Source of the DNA: Plectrocnemia conspersa
Lineage: Eukaryota > Arthropoda > Insecta > Trichoptera > Polycentropodidae
Length of the DNA stretch: 64,000 nt
Direction of reading: 5' to 3'
Assembly: GCA_009617715.1 (NCBI GenBank)
Contig: VTFK01000372.1
Coordinates: forward strand, 186,001 to 250,000
Positions 12,752 through 24,879 of the stretch are shown in pieces. The translations under genes and the position numbers were made by a program. The notes below the pieces were generated by a model that saw only the letters and a list, made by a program, of their open reading frames with translations, ran no database searches and was not told the DNA's origin. The stretch's first letter is position 1. The number at the start of each line of letters is the position of its first letter.

Positions 12752-13154
12752 GTATGTACCCAATTATTTCATTTTATTATTTTATGTTTTTGTTTTTATA
12801 TGTATAATATACATTTGTTTACCATCGTAACGCATTAACCTATTAGGTCACAATAGTTATATTTTAATTTATATATAAAAAAAAATAATAATTTAAAAGC
12901 TTCTTTAAACGTTGTTCACAATATATTATTAACTGCTGCAAAAAACACTTGGGTTCAACCAATTCACAGAGCCAGAGAAATTTTCTTTCCTGTGTATCTC
13001 TGTATACAATATCCTATTATTTCTTAACAATGTATTAACATATCTGAAATATTTTTTTTAAGTAAAATTCAATCTGAAAATCTTAAAATATAATCTTCCT
13101 GTATATAGTCAAAATACAAAACTAACCTAACAAGTCCATTTTTTATATCGTTCG

Positions 13155-13405
13155 CAGCACATTTAAATTTATTTCGGGTCGTGAATTTTTGGCTAGGACA
13201 CACACACCCGCTCGGTGATATATCGATGGAAACATTCGCGGTGTGGCCTGATTTATGGACGCATTTTTATTCAGTGGCCAAAGATCTGGTGCATTTGCAT
13301 GATTAACCGCTTGCATGCATTGTGATAAAAAGTACGCGGTGGATGCTAAATGTCGCCGTTTATATACGGCGCCAAGGGGTTCAGAGGAATTGCTTCGTAT
13401 AAATT
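13155..13405. promoter_or_regulatory. Candidate enhancer with octamer, homeodomain and Runx-type sites
   Basis: The island contains tatcgatgg (13221), ATTTATGG (13251-13258, posterior-Hox/Caudal type), ATTTGCAT octamer (13293-13300), AACCGC (13305-13310, Runx type) and gccgtttatatacggc, an inverted repeat. Such dense unlike sites in unique sequence are typical of developmental enhancers (known pattern). That it is one is inference. Confidence 0.42.
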
Positions 13406-13659
13406 ATGACTTGGCTTTTTAAATTAAATTTTGCTTTGGAAGAGTTATGAACCAAAAAAATATATATAGAATCTACAGAAAATCCTTTGTGAAATACTAT
13501 AAAAAAACATTCGACCGTATCTTTAATTTGATACATTACTTTATTACTATTCCGTAAAGATATTTGAAATAAAAACGGTTTTTAATATATAGTTTTGATT
13601 TGCTTTAGATTTTTTCCAGTGATTAATTCCGCTGTCCAGAGTGCTTTGACAATTGAAGA

Positions 13660-14165
13660 GCCTATTTATGTTTTTATTTATTTAAACCAGCACATCAGAG
13701 ATCATTCTCTCACTCTTTTCTAACGCATCTACAAGTCTCCTATCTGCTGTCTTTATGGTCCATGTTTTATAAGAATACATGCTTATAAAACATATTAGGG
13801 ATCTTACTTAATGAATTTTCGTGTTTTCTGAGATACCTCTCTTTTTCTAAATTTTTACTAGACGCACTTTTGGATATTGCTGTTCACTTTCTGATTTCAA
13901 GTTTGCAACTTCTATCTTTACTTATTAAAAATCCAAGACACAAAGTCATTTACTTTCTCCACTGCTTGCGTAGGACATCACTTCAATAGATAATAATGAC
14001 TTTGCTCGTGGATCTGGTAATTTTGCGAATATGAGGTATCTCTCTCGTTTGCCGCAGTTCTTGTTATTAATGTGATCGATGTATCTCAAGATTGAATGTT
14101 TTTACTCCAATTGATATGCCGCCATTCCATTCATCCAGTGTCATTTAATTATATAATCTTTGTTT
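13660..14165 (-). pseudogene. RTE-like LINE relic, 3' part (end of RT and C-terminal region)
   Basis: Minus-strand reading, in shifting frames: GGI-SIGVKT then LRYIDH (a ruined YADD box, near 14060-14130), KVNDFVSW (13955), DRSCKLEIRK-TAISKSAS (13860-13920) and KTWTIKTADRRLVDALE (13715-13775). The last is the YGCETWT.K..D.RRL.AFE block that follows the RT of RTE-type 'endonuclease-reverse transcriptase' LINEs. Many stops and frameshifts: dead. It probably belongs to the same element as 15400-16460. Confidence 0.75.
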
Positions 14166-15399
14166 TTTAAGATAATAACATTATATTTTCGAAAAATCTA
14201 TCTTCTTTTCGAACAATACATCTAGGACAATATCGTCTTTGATCGACTGTATCTAGATGCCTCTTAATTTTTTTACCTAGGGCCAGAGCACAACTTGCCA
14301 ATTTATTCCAATAAAATATATTCCGATATTATTTATTATTATTTGTCAGTTATGATTATCCAAAAAAATGTAAATGATTGATGATTGTGATATTTATGTG
14401 ATTCAGGTGTGTTTTATTTATATTATTTCACATTTAATATTTATTTTAGAACATCTCAATTAAATTTGCTTGATCTCTCGTATACTTATTTATTTATTTT
14501 TATGGTAAAAGTAAAATTATTTAAATTTTAGATATAAATGTTTATAATATTATGAAATAAAAAAAACGTTAATACTGCATAACCCTTTTAGTCGCAGACA
14601 ATTTGGCCTAACATATGCGATTTTTTTTAATCATTGATTTGCATAAGTTATGATATGTATATGGTTTAAAAAAATTTAAAACTTTTTTGTGTATATTTTA
14701 GTTGTTAAAACAATTCAAATTAAGAATATATTTTTAATATTTATTAGCTTAAAAAAAGTTTGATGTAAAAAATACCCAACAAAATTATTATTTATTACCT
14801 ATTTTAATTATATTGTCAAGTACGATCTATTTTTAGTTGGTTACAGAAAAAAATAACATCGCATTATTTTCAATTGCAAAAGTTTTTTTTTTAAATTAAC
14901 ATACATTTCACGCAAAATTTTAAAATATATTTTTTTCAAGTGTCATTATTGAGACTTACTTATGTCTAATATTTAACACCTATGTTTAGTAAAGCACATT
15001 GGACTATTTGGGTAAAAATATGTTTGAATTGCCATAAAAATGTACAAATAGTAGAAAGAATCTCGTGTATGCGATACCTGTTTTTGTTCTCCCTATCATA
15101 AAAAAGGAGCAGGCATGTTGCGGCGGCGCGGTCATTTCTCTGTTACATAACAGAATAGCTAAAAATTGTTGAGTACCGTTAGACTTGCCTGAGATAAACC
15201 AAATATATTGATTTTATGTTGACACGTTGCGCATATTGTGAAAAATATAAATTTGAATTTTTTTTTTAAAATATTTTTGGTACTACTGATATTTAATTTT
15301 GTAATACCGGTAATACCGAAGGTAAATTTTTGCACTAATACCAGTATTACCGGTATTAATCCCCAGTCTTACTCCCTTTTCAAAATTAGATTTATTTGA
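14166..15399. other. AT-rich filler splitting the RTE relic, with a hAT-end-like repeat at 15296-15372
   Basis: 15296-15372 holds taataccggtaataccg and, inverted, cagtattaccggtatta, followed by ccccagtctta, a word often seen at transposon ends. 15065-15180 is a GC-richer patch with ctgttacataacag. The remainder is AT-rich. The whole may be younger insertions into the LINE. Confidence 0.4.
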
Positions 15400-16460
15400 T
15401 TTTGAGGAGTTCACTCATAGATTTTTAGTAAATTCGTACGATACGAATAAAGCATCAATTAACATTTTTACCTTATCCTGATCCGTATAAGCTATGATAT
15501 TTCTAGTTTTTACCCCTGAAATTTGTGTGTTTATTTCATCTGGCTTAAGCTTTTCAAGTTTACCATACCACGTTTAGTTTTTGATGCTCTAAATTTTATC
15601 ACAATTATCATCAGTCAGTTTGTTTATAAATGTCTGCAAAGATTTAGTTTTTGGCCACTGCTTTTTCATTTTATTTTAAATTTTAATTTAATAATCGATA
15701 GAGTGAATTAATGAAATCATGAAAATTTATGTGCATCGTTATTGATAATATTTTAGTTCGATTACGGTTGTTAAATAATTAATATCATCGTCGATATGTT
15801 TCTGTTGGGTCATAGTTCTGTAGCCCAAAACTATTCAAAACTCAACAATATTCTATAGGTAAAACATATGGTTCAAAGCTGAATTTGTTTAGAGTGCTGG
15901 AGTCTTATATGCTTTATATACTTCTTATAAATATGCTATATATACTTCTTAGTAATGTTCTTTCCATCTTTGTGAAACTTTATCGAGGTCAATTATGAAG
16001 ATATCTGAGCTTTTCTCAATTACGGATGATTTTTGGTGAGAAATGTGATTCAGTAATTTTTACATTTTAAATAGATCTTTTTTTGATTTGTATTTGCATT
16101 AGCTTTAATTCTAGCGCAGACATCATTTGTGTATTTGTTTTTGTCATGCTTACAGTTTTCTTAAAATTTTCTGTGAAGTTTGTTTAACAACATTGGTCTT
16201 TCTTGGTTATTATTATACCTGATTGTTTGAGTTGTTTCCTTTTTAATCAGGTATCATGTTTTGTAAATGCCTCAGTTCTTTTGAATGTCTTTCTTTGGCA
16301 GAAGTTTTTTGTTAAATTAATTGTAATTTTTTTGTAAATTTATTTGAAACTTATCTCTAGTAACCTTGCCAAACTCTTTTATTTCTTTCGGGATCCATTT
16401 AAGTGTGACAAGTATATTGTGGTCCGAGTCGCAAACTATTCGGATTAGTTTTTGTATTTA
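15400..16460 (-). pseudogene. RTE-like LINE relic, 5' part (end of endonuclease and linker)
   Basis: On the minus strand, DSDHNILVTLKWIPKEIKEF is readable at about 16375-16432. It contains the SDH box that ends the APE-type endonuclease of LINEs. A Lys/Asn-rich linker follows, then DLDKVSQRWKEHY near 15980. The orientation and order with respect to 13660-14165 are right for one element, at a normal spacing once 14166-15399 is removed. Degenerate, many stops. Confidence 0.6.
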
Positions 16461-16850
16461 ATATAGATGATTTTTTATATAGTATTTATTATCATATAAT
16501 TTATTTAATTTTGATTTTTATCTCAAAGGGAAGTTTATGTACTGAAACGTTATATGTGTGGTTTTAATTATTTATTCATATTAGAGAAAAAAATTATAGC
16601 AGAATTTCTCTTCTATCGTTTTGGACGTCAACACCATATTGTTCTACAATTTTATCTACATGATATAAATCAAAACTGTCAGGGCATAAACATAAGTTTT
16701 GACGTCATAGATATTATTTTTTCTATGATCTAAATTTTCTATGCAAGAAGGCATATTGATTTCCAAAATCTGAAGCTGGTCCAATTCAATGTTCAATTGT
16801 TCAAATACCGATCTCTTTTATAATTTATGGATTTAAGCTCGTGACCTATT
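16461..16850. other. Unassigned sequence
   Basis: The minus strand near 16600-16830 has short readable peptide pieces that might be more endonuclease of the LINE, but I could not confirm it. Confidence 0.3.
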
Positions 16851-16854
16851 AAAC

Positions 16855-17135
16855 GATACGCCCAACTCACCTATGTAGGGTTTCTACGGTTTGGATATAA
16901 TAAAACATTCACCCACCCAATCTCCATAACAATCACCGCCCTGCGATCGAAACAAACAAGAGTCTGTGTGTTTATACGTAACTCGAAACGCTCGCCACCC
17001 TCGCTAATATTTTCCCCCTTTAAGTGGAATGTAAGGACTCAAAAAGGGATATGTTACATATATGGGCGACACATCGCGCAAAACGCCCCTGCATAAACAC
17101 CTAGGGAGGCGCTTCGAAGACATTATTCAGAACTA
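16855..17135. promoter_or_regulatory. GC-richer island, candidate regulatory element
   Basis: Unique sequence with ccaccctcgctaat, cgcgcaaaacgcccc and gtttatacgtaac. No open frame or splice structure. Confidence 0.33.
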
Positions 17136-17270
17136 GTGCTTCCACGGGGGTATTTGTATTATATGCTGTAATATAATGGTAACCCTGGAATACACATTAT
17201 AAAAAATATAATACACCATCACACTTTAGCATATTTAGAATCATAAAACTTTATAAGATCATCTTATGTG

Positions 17271-17301
17271 AAATAGTTGTTAATCGTATTAACAACTATT
17301 T
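17271..17301. repeat. Perfect hairpin, 14-bp arms, 3-nt loop
   Basis: AAATAGTTGTTAAT, loop cgt, then the exact reverse complement. One of several perfect short-loop inverted repeats in the window. Confidence 0.8.
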
Positions 17302-17399
17302 TTTTAAAAATATACATTGTATGTTAATAAAAAAAAAGATTTATTATATTCTACATACATCACATATCAATGGCTCACGATACTTGTTCAAAGATTTAT

Positions 17400-17645
17400 A
17401 GGACATTTTGTTCTCTATGACGCAACCTTTGACCTTGGACCAAAAACCGTCACACTGAGCGATATGCAAGGCATTAAGCGTGGATAACAACGGTCGAAGC
17501 GGAAAACCTGAATACTAAAAGGGGATTTGCTATGGTTTGAAAAGCGGAAGGGATTTTCCGGGATGTCTGGCGAGACTTGTGTCATTGACGACTAGAAACA
17601 AGGACGGTTTAGATTGGAAAAGTGTCGAGGGTAAAACGCTCAATA
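17400..17645. promoter_or_regulatory. Candidate enhancer with a perfect kappaB-type site
   Basis: GGGATTTTCC at 17550-17559 fits the Rel/Dorsal/Relish consensus (known). Near it lie ggggatttgc, ggaaaacctg and gtggataacaacgg. Unique GC-richer island, no coding sign. Confidence 0.38.
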
Positions 17646-18017
17646 TGTAAACAAATTTAAATAATAAGTAACAATTCTTAGAATTTTCATCTCGCTATAA
17701 GTTCTCAGAAAATTTTATCGGTAAACATGTTATGTACAATAGTTATTCACTGTTTTATATTCGTTCTTGGAACCACTCAAAAGCTATATACATACAATAC
17801 ACTATCAGTAATCTAATATTAAATTTAAAACTTTTTACCGTATTTATTTGTAAACTACTTCGATAACAAATCTGAGTATACATGTAAGAGCGATATTTAA
17901 AACGTGAAGATTTCAAATGCATTCTAGTAGTTTGTGATATAATTATTACTAATTTGACAATTAGTCATGGCCTTCAACCTCACACTATTTATTTTTGGAT
18001 ACCGCACGTGGTATAGT

Positions 18018-18261
18018 CAGTGGCGTAGCTAGGGTATGTGCCGCCCAGGGTAATTCTTAAAATTGCCGCTCCCCCAATACATTTTTTGCAGTGTCATAAA
18101 ATCAGCATTTCTTAAAATAATCAATTGATTATTGTTAAGCTCTTGGTACTTGTAGATTTATACAAATTTTAGTTTATTCAAGGTTAAAAACCACACTAGA
18201 CGATTCCAACGCGAATATGCCGCCCCCAAGCAAGTGCCACCCGGGTCGGCCCGCCCCATCC
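18018..18261 (+). mobile_element. Partial DNA transposon with CAGTGGCGTAGCTAGG end
   Basis: The left terminus CAGTGGCGTAGCTAGGGT starts at 18018. The other side ends in GC-rich gtgccacccgggtcggcccg and breaks off near ccccatcc (18261), where the complementary end would be expected. The inner words tgccgcccagggt and aatatgccgccccc are partial inverse copies. No ORF. I infer a hAT-like non-autonomous element whose right end is lost. Confidence 0.6.
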
Positions 18262-18482
18262 AAACTTTATCCTTAGAAAAAGCTTTTAAACTTGACCGAG
18301 AAAATATTCAAGTTCACATTTTAAAATTTAAAATAGGTGCTTCCTTTTTTCTTTTTTCAACTCATTTTGACCTTTCATTAATAAAAATGGGAAAATAAGT
18401 TGTATATAGCTATAATAACAGAATAATAAGTAAAATATTGCGTCTAGTTAAAATATAATTTAAATAGTGTACGCTTAAACTA

Positions 18483-18509
18483 ATGTATGTATGTATGTAT
18501 GTATGTATG
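18483..18509 (+). repeat. (ATGT)n microsatellite
   Basis: Seven tandem atgt units without interruption. Confidence 0.9.
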
Positions 18510-19674
18510 AATTAATCCTACGCAATAAGATAAAAGTGATATCATTTATGTCAGCAATTCGAGCGTTTTACGATTTTGCCTTATTGACTTTTTTCGTTCT
18601 TATTTTTTTTATCGTCGGCAATAAATTTATATTATGATATATACGCAGGCAGAGAGGAGCTCAAAGGGAATAAAGTGAGAGTGGTTGTGTTATATAATAT
18701 AAATATAATATAAAATTACAATAGCTTTCAATAAATTTGTTTTTTTGGGAACTGAACCTAGAGCGAAACGGAAAGCAATTAACATGAGTAATTATTATTT
18801 ATATTGCACACTTTAATTAATTTTATTCAATTCTGAGCTTAAGTAAATAATTTGTTTATTTATTAATAATTATTTTTTAAGTAATAGATGTAAGAGTTAA
18901 AATAAATAAAATAGCTTAGATTTTCAGCAAACTATTATTAGTCCAGTATTGATTTTAAATTAGGTAGTTTTGTTTATTATAAATTTTGCTTTTGCCTTAA
19001 TATTAAAAGTTAGCAAAAGGGAGAGAAATAAAACGAATAAATATTCTGTGGGTTTTTTATAGCAAATATATTGAATTTTTATGTAAAAAGTAAAAAAATT
19101 TTTTTGCTAAAAAACACTTGAATTGTACATATAATTAACAGTAAGTTTTTGTTAACATTAACTTATACAATTTGTGGTTTATTTTCTTTTTAAATTTCAA
19201 TTTGAAAAAAGACAATTTGACGCTTATAAGTACTGACTTTTTTTTGTAAATATTAAATGCTACTTATAAAATATTAAATATACATACTTATAAAATATGG
19301 TACTTATAGAAAAATATATGCTGGACTTACTAACCACTTTATTATCAGATTTTTTTTGAGCCTTAAATCCTTGAAGAATTGATATTTAAATAATATTGCT
19401 AATTACGGTTTATTTCAGGCTCAAAAGCAAATTTTAATATAACAAAAAAATATATATATACAATAATTTAATTTAGAACTATTTTCATGAACGCGTTGGT
19501 TTATTACCCTACCCTTTAATAAGAATATCAATCGTAATGGTTTAATGCGCTTTAGATCTTTAGTATGTTTTGCTTCTCTTGGGTCGTTGTCTTTTGGTGA
19601 ATCTGCTAGTCTCTATAAATAGCTGCTGGTGACTCTGAGTACCACTGGTTACTCTGAGTGGCCGCTGGTGACTG
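18510..19674. other. AT-rich stretch
   Basis: Apart from a small GC-richer patch at 18560-18690 (gcgttttacgattttgcc, gtcggcaataaattt) nothing stands out. Confidence 0.5.
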
Positions 19675-19905
19675 CCTTCTTTTCATCGGACTCCAAGCTT
19701 AAGTATCCAAGGCTGCAAAGCTTGTTAACTAATCGCAATTATGCAGCGATCATACAGCCAATCGCTGCAGTCGCTTCTTTGAACGGTGAATACGTCTTTA
19801 AAAAGCGACGTTCGCTTGATGGACATTGTCCAAGGTCATATTGCATTGCAACGGGAATCTTGTGGATTTGGTGATTTATTATATCCATGACCGCTTCGTA
19901 ACAAA
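19675..19905 (+). pseudogene. hAT transposase C-terminal (dimerisation) region relic
   Basis: The + strand frame at about 19698-19845 reads KLKYPRLQSLL, then QPIAAVASLNGEYVF and KKRRSLDGHCPRSYC. This follows the hAT C-terminal pattern (YP.L..LA..YL.IPATSA.SERVFS..G....KRR..L). The S-E-R core is replaced by S-L-N-G, a sign of decay. The upstream DDE part is not visible. The open frame from 19629 probably opens by chance. Confidence 0.55.
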
Positions 19906-20259
19906 GACGGAGAATATTTACAGTAAGAACAAAACTCGTGTTATTTATGTGGTTGTAACGAGGGCTGTGTGGTCCAAAGTCATTTAGGTTATTGTTTTGT
20001 TTTCTTGTTGATGAATGGTTATTGCAGTTACTCATAACAATTAATATACCTGATACTTATTAATATATACATGTATAATTAACTTATTTTAGTTCATGTG
20101 ACACAAGAAATTTTTTGGTTATGCAAAAAAAAATATGTCTAAAACCATCAAAAATAATTTCAGTATCACGGCCTTATTTCATGCCGCTCATGTTTTTTTT
20201 TGTAGTAGATAACAACACTTTTTATTTATATATTTTTTTTATTAGATAACAACATGTAT

Positions 20260-20480
20260 TATTCCTTGTACGTATATTTCGATACGAGCCGTGGCATTTT
20301 ATCGGTATCCGAGAGAAAATTCAAAAGCCACGATTTTCCAATAAGAGCGAATTTTCCTCTATCTCTATCTCTCTTAATAATGTTCGGCTGTGTCGAAACG
20401 CAGTGAAGCGTTCCTAGTGGAAATGCAGGTTTTGCGCACATCTGGCCGAGATAGCCGGTCGCTTATATAAGCTTTCTAAA
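20260..20480. promoter_or_regulatory. GC-richer island, candidate regulatory element
   Basis: Unique sequence with ttcgatacgagccgtgg, ttttatcggtatccg and ctggccgagatagccgg. No coding structure. Confidence 0.3.
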
Positions 20481-20589
20481 CCATATATAGATGTAAATGG
20501 ACTTTTATATATTGTCAGTACTGTCCTATGCAAGGACGTTAAATTTTAGAGCAAATTGCGGCTTTATATCTATATTGTATGACTAGATT

Positions 20590-21260
20590 ACGAAATATAT
20601 TATAATTCTGACCTAATATTAAAAACAGCTAAACTTTTTGATTGCATGATAGATGGGTTTGAATCCCATATTGAGCTTTTATAGTGTCTGAAGGATTGAA
20701 ATTAGTTACTATTATATAATAATCATTTTGAACAATCAATACAAATTGGGTTTTCATGGATTTTCTTATCTTGCGAATGAATTTCGTGATAAATAATTAA
20801 AATAAATCGTGCTTGGTTGTTAATAGTACATATAGTAATTGTGTTCGAATGGTATATTATTTTGCTTTTATATAAATATATATAGTAACTATAACATATT
20901 TATAATTTATTTAAAACCTTCTGTTCTTATTATTTTATCCTATCTGAGAGATCAGAGCTAGTGATTATAATTTTATTTGATCATCACAGATTATGTTTTG
21001 TTAAATTTTTCTAATATCACTGATAAATATCATAATGAATAATAATCGAGAAGAATAATCGAGCTAGGATGTGAAAAGTGACAAATATTGATTGTGAGGT
21101 GTAATATTATTCATAATATAAATATTTATACATATATAATTAATTTACAAACTTAGATTTAAGTCTAATATCTCACTATTCTCTTAGTAGTTTTTGATTG
21201 TGCTTACCCGGTTGTGACGCATAATAAATAATAAATATATTTATGTATATTACTGTCTTG
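20590..21260 (+). repeat. SINE-like repeat with tRNA T-arm remnant (partner at 31790-32060)
   Basis: ATGGG TTTGAAT CCCAT (20653-20669) forms a perfect T-arm and contains a B-box-like GGTTTGAATCC. About 280 bp further, tatctgagagatcagagcta... is shared with 31798-31830, and the shared pattern continues to cttagtagtt (21185; 32028). A tRNA-headed SINE would explain this. The A box is not clear. Confidence 0.4.
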
Positions 21261-21364
21261 TATAATAAATATTACTAACCTGGCCGATGAAGTATATTAT
21301 TACTTATATTTATGTTGTAGTGTTTCGTCCTTTGTAAAGTACCATAAATACAATCTTAATACAA

Positions 21365-21690
21365 AAACGTAGCTTTGATTGACAGTCGGCCGCTACTCGG
21401 AAAGGTGTGAAAATGTATTCGCATGACAAAGCTGTAAATCGCACTCTATATTTCACCATTTTCGAAAATTTCCGGAAAAAGTCGATGAAAATTCAGCGTT
21501 GATGGGAAATATCTTATGGCCGAATCGAAAGGACGTCATAAAGCTGAATCGGGAATTAACGAGGGTTGTTTGATAAATTCTCTTTTTCTCTCTCTCCGAA
21601 ATTTTATCTCCCCGTGTGTCTCTAAAGCTCGTTTTAAATTTTCACACTTTGTGTAATAAGAGTCTGGAAGTCGATACGGACGTAAAAAAT
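21365..21690. promoter_or_regulatory. GC-richer island, candidate regulatory element
   Basis: Unique sequence: gacagtcggccgctactcgg, aaatttccggaaaaag, gggaaatatcttatggccg, ggacgtcataaagctg. No codon pattern. Confidence 0.35.
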
Positions 21691-22189
21691 ATTTTAATTA
21701 TCTTCTTTTGAGCAATGCGATACGTTTGTCGTTAGTGACGCTTTAATTGATACGCATTTTTTTTGTATTTTTTTAGATTTAATCGTACTTTTATAAGCTT
21801 AATACACTTGAGCTCTTTAAATAAATAGATTTTTATTTCGCTATTTTAAAGTAAATGTGTACAATAAAATAAAATAAAAATTACAAACGTAGTTATACTT
21901 GCTTTATACCATGACATAGCAATGTTTTGTAAGAAAATTGTAATATATTTTATTAAAAAATATATATAATTTAGTTCTTACCATAAATTAAATTTATTGT
22001 ATTTAAGATAAGAGTTTAAAGTAAGTTCCAAAGTTTTGACCAATCTTCTCGACTACTACCCTTGCTTTTAGTATCTATGGCTGTATGTCGTTCTCTGAGT
22101 AACTATTGTACAAAGCAACGTACGTAAGGATCGAAAAGTCTCGAAGGTGGTTCAATAAGTTTCATAATCAAAAGTTCTACGAAGCTCTT

Positions 22190-22520
22190 GTTGCAATTGA
22201 ATTCATCTGCAAAAACCCGCGTCTACATTAACATAAAAATCAGAATGGTATTTAGAGTCCGTATTAAGTGCACCAATTTTTTCTGGATATATTTTAGAGA
22301 ATGTTTTCACGAAAACTACGAATCATTTCTCTTTTCATTTAGTTGCAGTCTGTTTGACACGTTTCCAATTTTCACTTTTCTAAATGGCAGTTGAATATTA
22401 GCATCTTCAATGTTGTTGAACAAGTATGCCAAATCATCGTCTTTGCTATCAAGCAATCTTTGTTTGACTCTTTCAATATTGTATAAAATTTACTTGGATT
22501 AATGGGTGGATCTTTTTTGA
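22190..22520 (-). pseudogene. Degraded ORF of unknown type, probably transposon-derived
   Basis: On the minus strand one frame reads RVKQRLLDSKDDDLAYLF then NNIEDANIQLPFRKVK and on to about 22370 before stops take over. The neighbouring frame reads DPPINPSKFYTILKES. The composition is protein-like (acidic, amphipathic), unlike the AT-rich flanks. I do not recognise the family. Confidence 0.35.
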
Positions 22521-23010
22521 AAATAAAATACTTGTGCAAGTTTTTTAAGAAAGAGGATAAAATATTTTTTTAGATCAAACGCAGTTTTCTTTATTTATTT
22601 ACGAGAGATTAACAATGTTAAAATACGTATTTCTACATGTATGATTAACAATACTAATACAGGCAGTTGTTGAATGAAGCATATTTATTATTAATTTCAG
22701 TTTCAGCATGATTAAATAGTTGATTTTCATTTGCTATTTTTATGCAGCTCTAAAGATTTTTGCAGAAAATATTTATTTGTGAGATAATTAAGTTAAAAAA
22801 CGTATCTCAAGAGTTATTCTTCAGATTTTAGAAACCATATTTAATGCAGCAGATTCTCTCGAAAGAGCTCAATTCTAAAATTAAATTAATTAAAATCGCG
22901 AGATCCTTTTAAAAAAACAAATATCGTTTCTTTTTAAATGTTTTAATAAGCATTGTTTGTTTTTTTTATTATATATTTTATTTAATATAACAATATATTA
23001 TATACTTTAT
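22521..23010. other. AT-rich stretch
   Basis: Nothing recognisable. Confidence 0.5.
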
Positions 23011-23014
23011 TTTA

Positions 23015-23580
23015 TTGAATCGAGTGCACATTCGCGACAGTATTACGTGTCAGCGTTTTCCAAATGTGTCATCGATCATTTGCTCACCTACGACCCTGGC
23101 ACGAGAGCAAATCTGTCGCCGAGGTCTTGCAAAATAAATAACACAATCTCACATACCACAAAAGAAATGTAAGGGCGCGGGGCGCCATAAATAACGGGCG
23201 GCACTATACGCAAGCAAAAATATAAAATAAGAACTCGCGACTCAATCATACCTTTCACGCAGTTTAAAGAAAATAGGTGTTTGAAAAATTTCTATGCGAG
23301 CGCGTGTTCAAATATGTGTATATAAAGGTATTGATAAATGTTTTCGTGAGAAAATTCCGAGAGTGCCTTAAGTGATTGTGTGATGGACCATTTCGGCGAA
23401 GAGCCGACTGGTGAAATCTATGAAAAATTGCCATAAATCAACAGCTGGCATAAAATTAATAAATCATGGGGTATTTTGTAGCGAATTAATGTTTTACGTC
23501 TTGGGGTGGTGGTGTTGGCTTTGAAGAACGAGAAGAAAGAGATAAAGAAAATCGACCGTTGATTTTGCGCATAGTCGTAA
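23015..23580. promoter_or_regulatory. GC-richer islands (23020-23260, 23330-23580), candidate enhancers
   Basis: The first island has gggcgcggggcgCCATAAAT (site at 23185-23192). The second has CCATAAATCA (23431-23440) with an E-box CAGCTG at 23442-23447 and taattaat-type homeodomain cores. Two CCATAAAT sites lie about 245 bp apart. The open frame from 22957 into the first island has no domain. Confidence 0.4.
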
Positions 23581-24354
23581 TTAGGAAATATTGAAGTAAA
23601 ATATAAATTATTAAAAAAATATTTATTTATTTAAATAAAATAACGTGATGAGGAAATATTATTATGACAATAAATAAAATAAAATGATTGCTTTTTTTGA
23701 TTCCCAATAAAATTTAAATGAAAGCTGCAACATACACAAATACATACTTAGCCCTTAATTTTCCTATGTGAAATATTTAAAATTTAGGGTTTGCTTTTTT
23801 TCATAAAACCGATTGTTGTTTTAATTACTTCTCTTAAAAATAGTTTAGTCCTTTGTAGTCCAAAGATGTTTAAATAAGTGTTGCCTCAAGTATATTTAAT
23901 TAAATATTATAATGATAGTTAATTATAATAAAAAAAAATTTCTTTTATATTACATCTTTTTAGATGTAGTATATTATATTAAATAAATTTTATTTTGGCA
24001 CATTTAACTATAGGAGTTCAATCATATATTTAAAATATAAATGGTATTATAATAATTTTACAAATATAAAATATGTTTTTAAATTATATTTTTTTTATTA
24101 CTAGACTTCTAATTTTTTTTAAATATAATTTTTTTTATCGAAATTTAATTATTATTAATTCGAAACATGAACTATTATTAATTTTATTAGAATATAAAAT
24201 TTTTTTTTTTTTAAGATTTGCTCTACTTTTTTTTTTTTTATTAAATTATATAGAGCTATTTATATTTGATTAAAATATTTTAAAAACGTTTTATTTATAA
24301 ACTTTGTTTAAAATATTTTTAATTTTAAGATAATATTTTAAATATATAGAAAAA
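23581..24354. other. AT-rich desert
   Basis: Extreme AT content and T-runs. The local open frames are low-complexity Phe/Leu/Ile and not genes. Confidence 0.6.
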
Positions 24355-24441
24355 ATATGTCCAGACGTTATGGACATAGGAGTTGCATGTAAAAAAACTT
24401 GATATCCAATACGTGTTGACAAAATTACTCTAAAGGGTTAA
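24355..24441 (-). mobile_element. piggyBac-like terminal sequence
   Basis: Read on the minus strand it starts TTAA (24438-24441) then CCCTTTAGAGTAATTTTGTC. An inverted pair TATGTCC...GGACATA lies 60-80 bp inside. TTAA followed by CCC is the boundary of piggyBac-type elements (known). No opposite end or transposase was found. Confidence 0.4.
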
Positions 24442-24879
24442 TGAGATCAGTTAAATATCATTTTTATCTCCACAAGATAATGATAGATGTACACCATATA
24501 ATTGCTTTCAAAATTAAATTTGAATTTTTATTAGATAAAAACGGTTTTTCGATTGTATATTGTTTTTTATTGGTTCTTTATTTATAATTTGCCATAACTA
24601 TCGCAATATTAAATAATCATTTTTACATATTTAAAAGAAGCATGAAATAATCTGCTGTAAAGTTATATAGTTATTTAAATCTTTCTAATGGATAATCGGG
24701 TTTGTATCATTATAGCCTTCGTCTTTTATCATTGGTCAGTAGTTCTTTAGTGGACTGGTTTTGGTGAACGTGAAGCTTCCTATGGTACACTACACTAAAG
24801 TCCTTTATTTTTTATTTGATTACATTCATATTTATTGTGATAGATTGAATTTTTCATAAAGAAGCTAATACGATTTCTC

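Noticed and set aside
14180..14290. Minus-strand QRRYCPRCIVRKED, suggestive of a piggyBac cysteine-rich end
   Set aside because: Only one CxxC is present, no catalytic region lies beside it, and it falls inside the sequence splitting the RTE relic. Too weak to call.
16235..16262. Pyrimidine tract and atCAG|GTATCA as a second ratchet site
   Set aside because: The donor half (GTATCA) is poor and the block lies in a LINE relic read on the other strand.
24073..24273. 66-codon frame with many Phe/Leu/Ile
   Set aside because: Low-complexity translation of T-runs.
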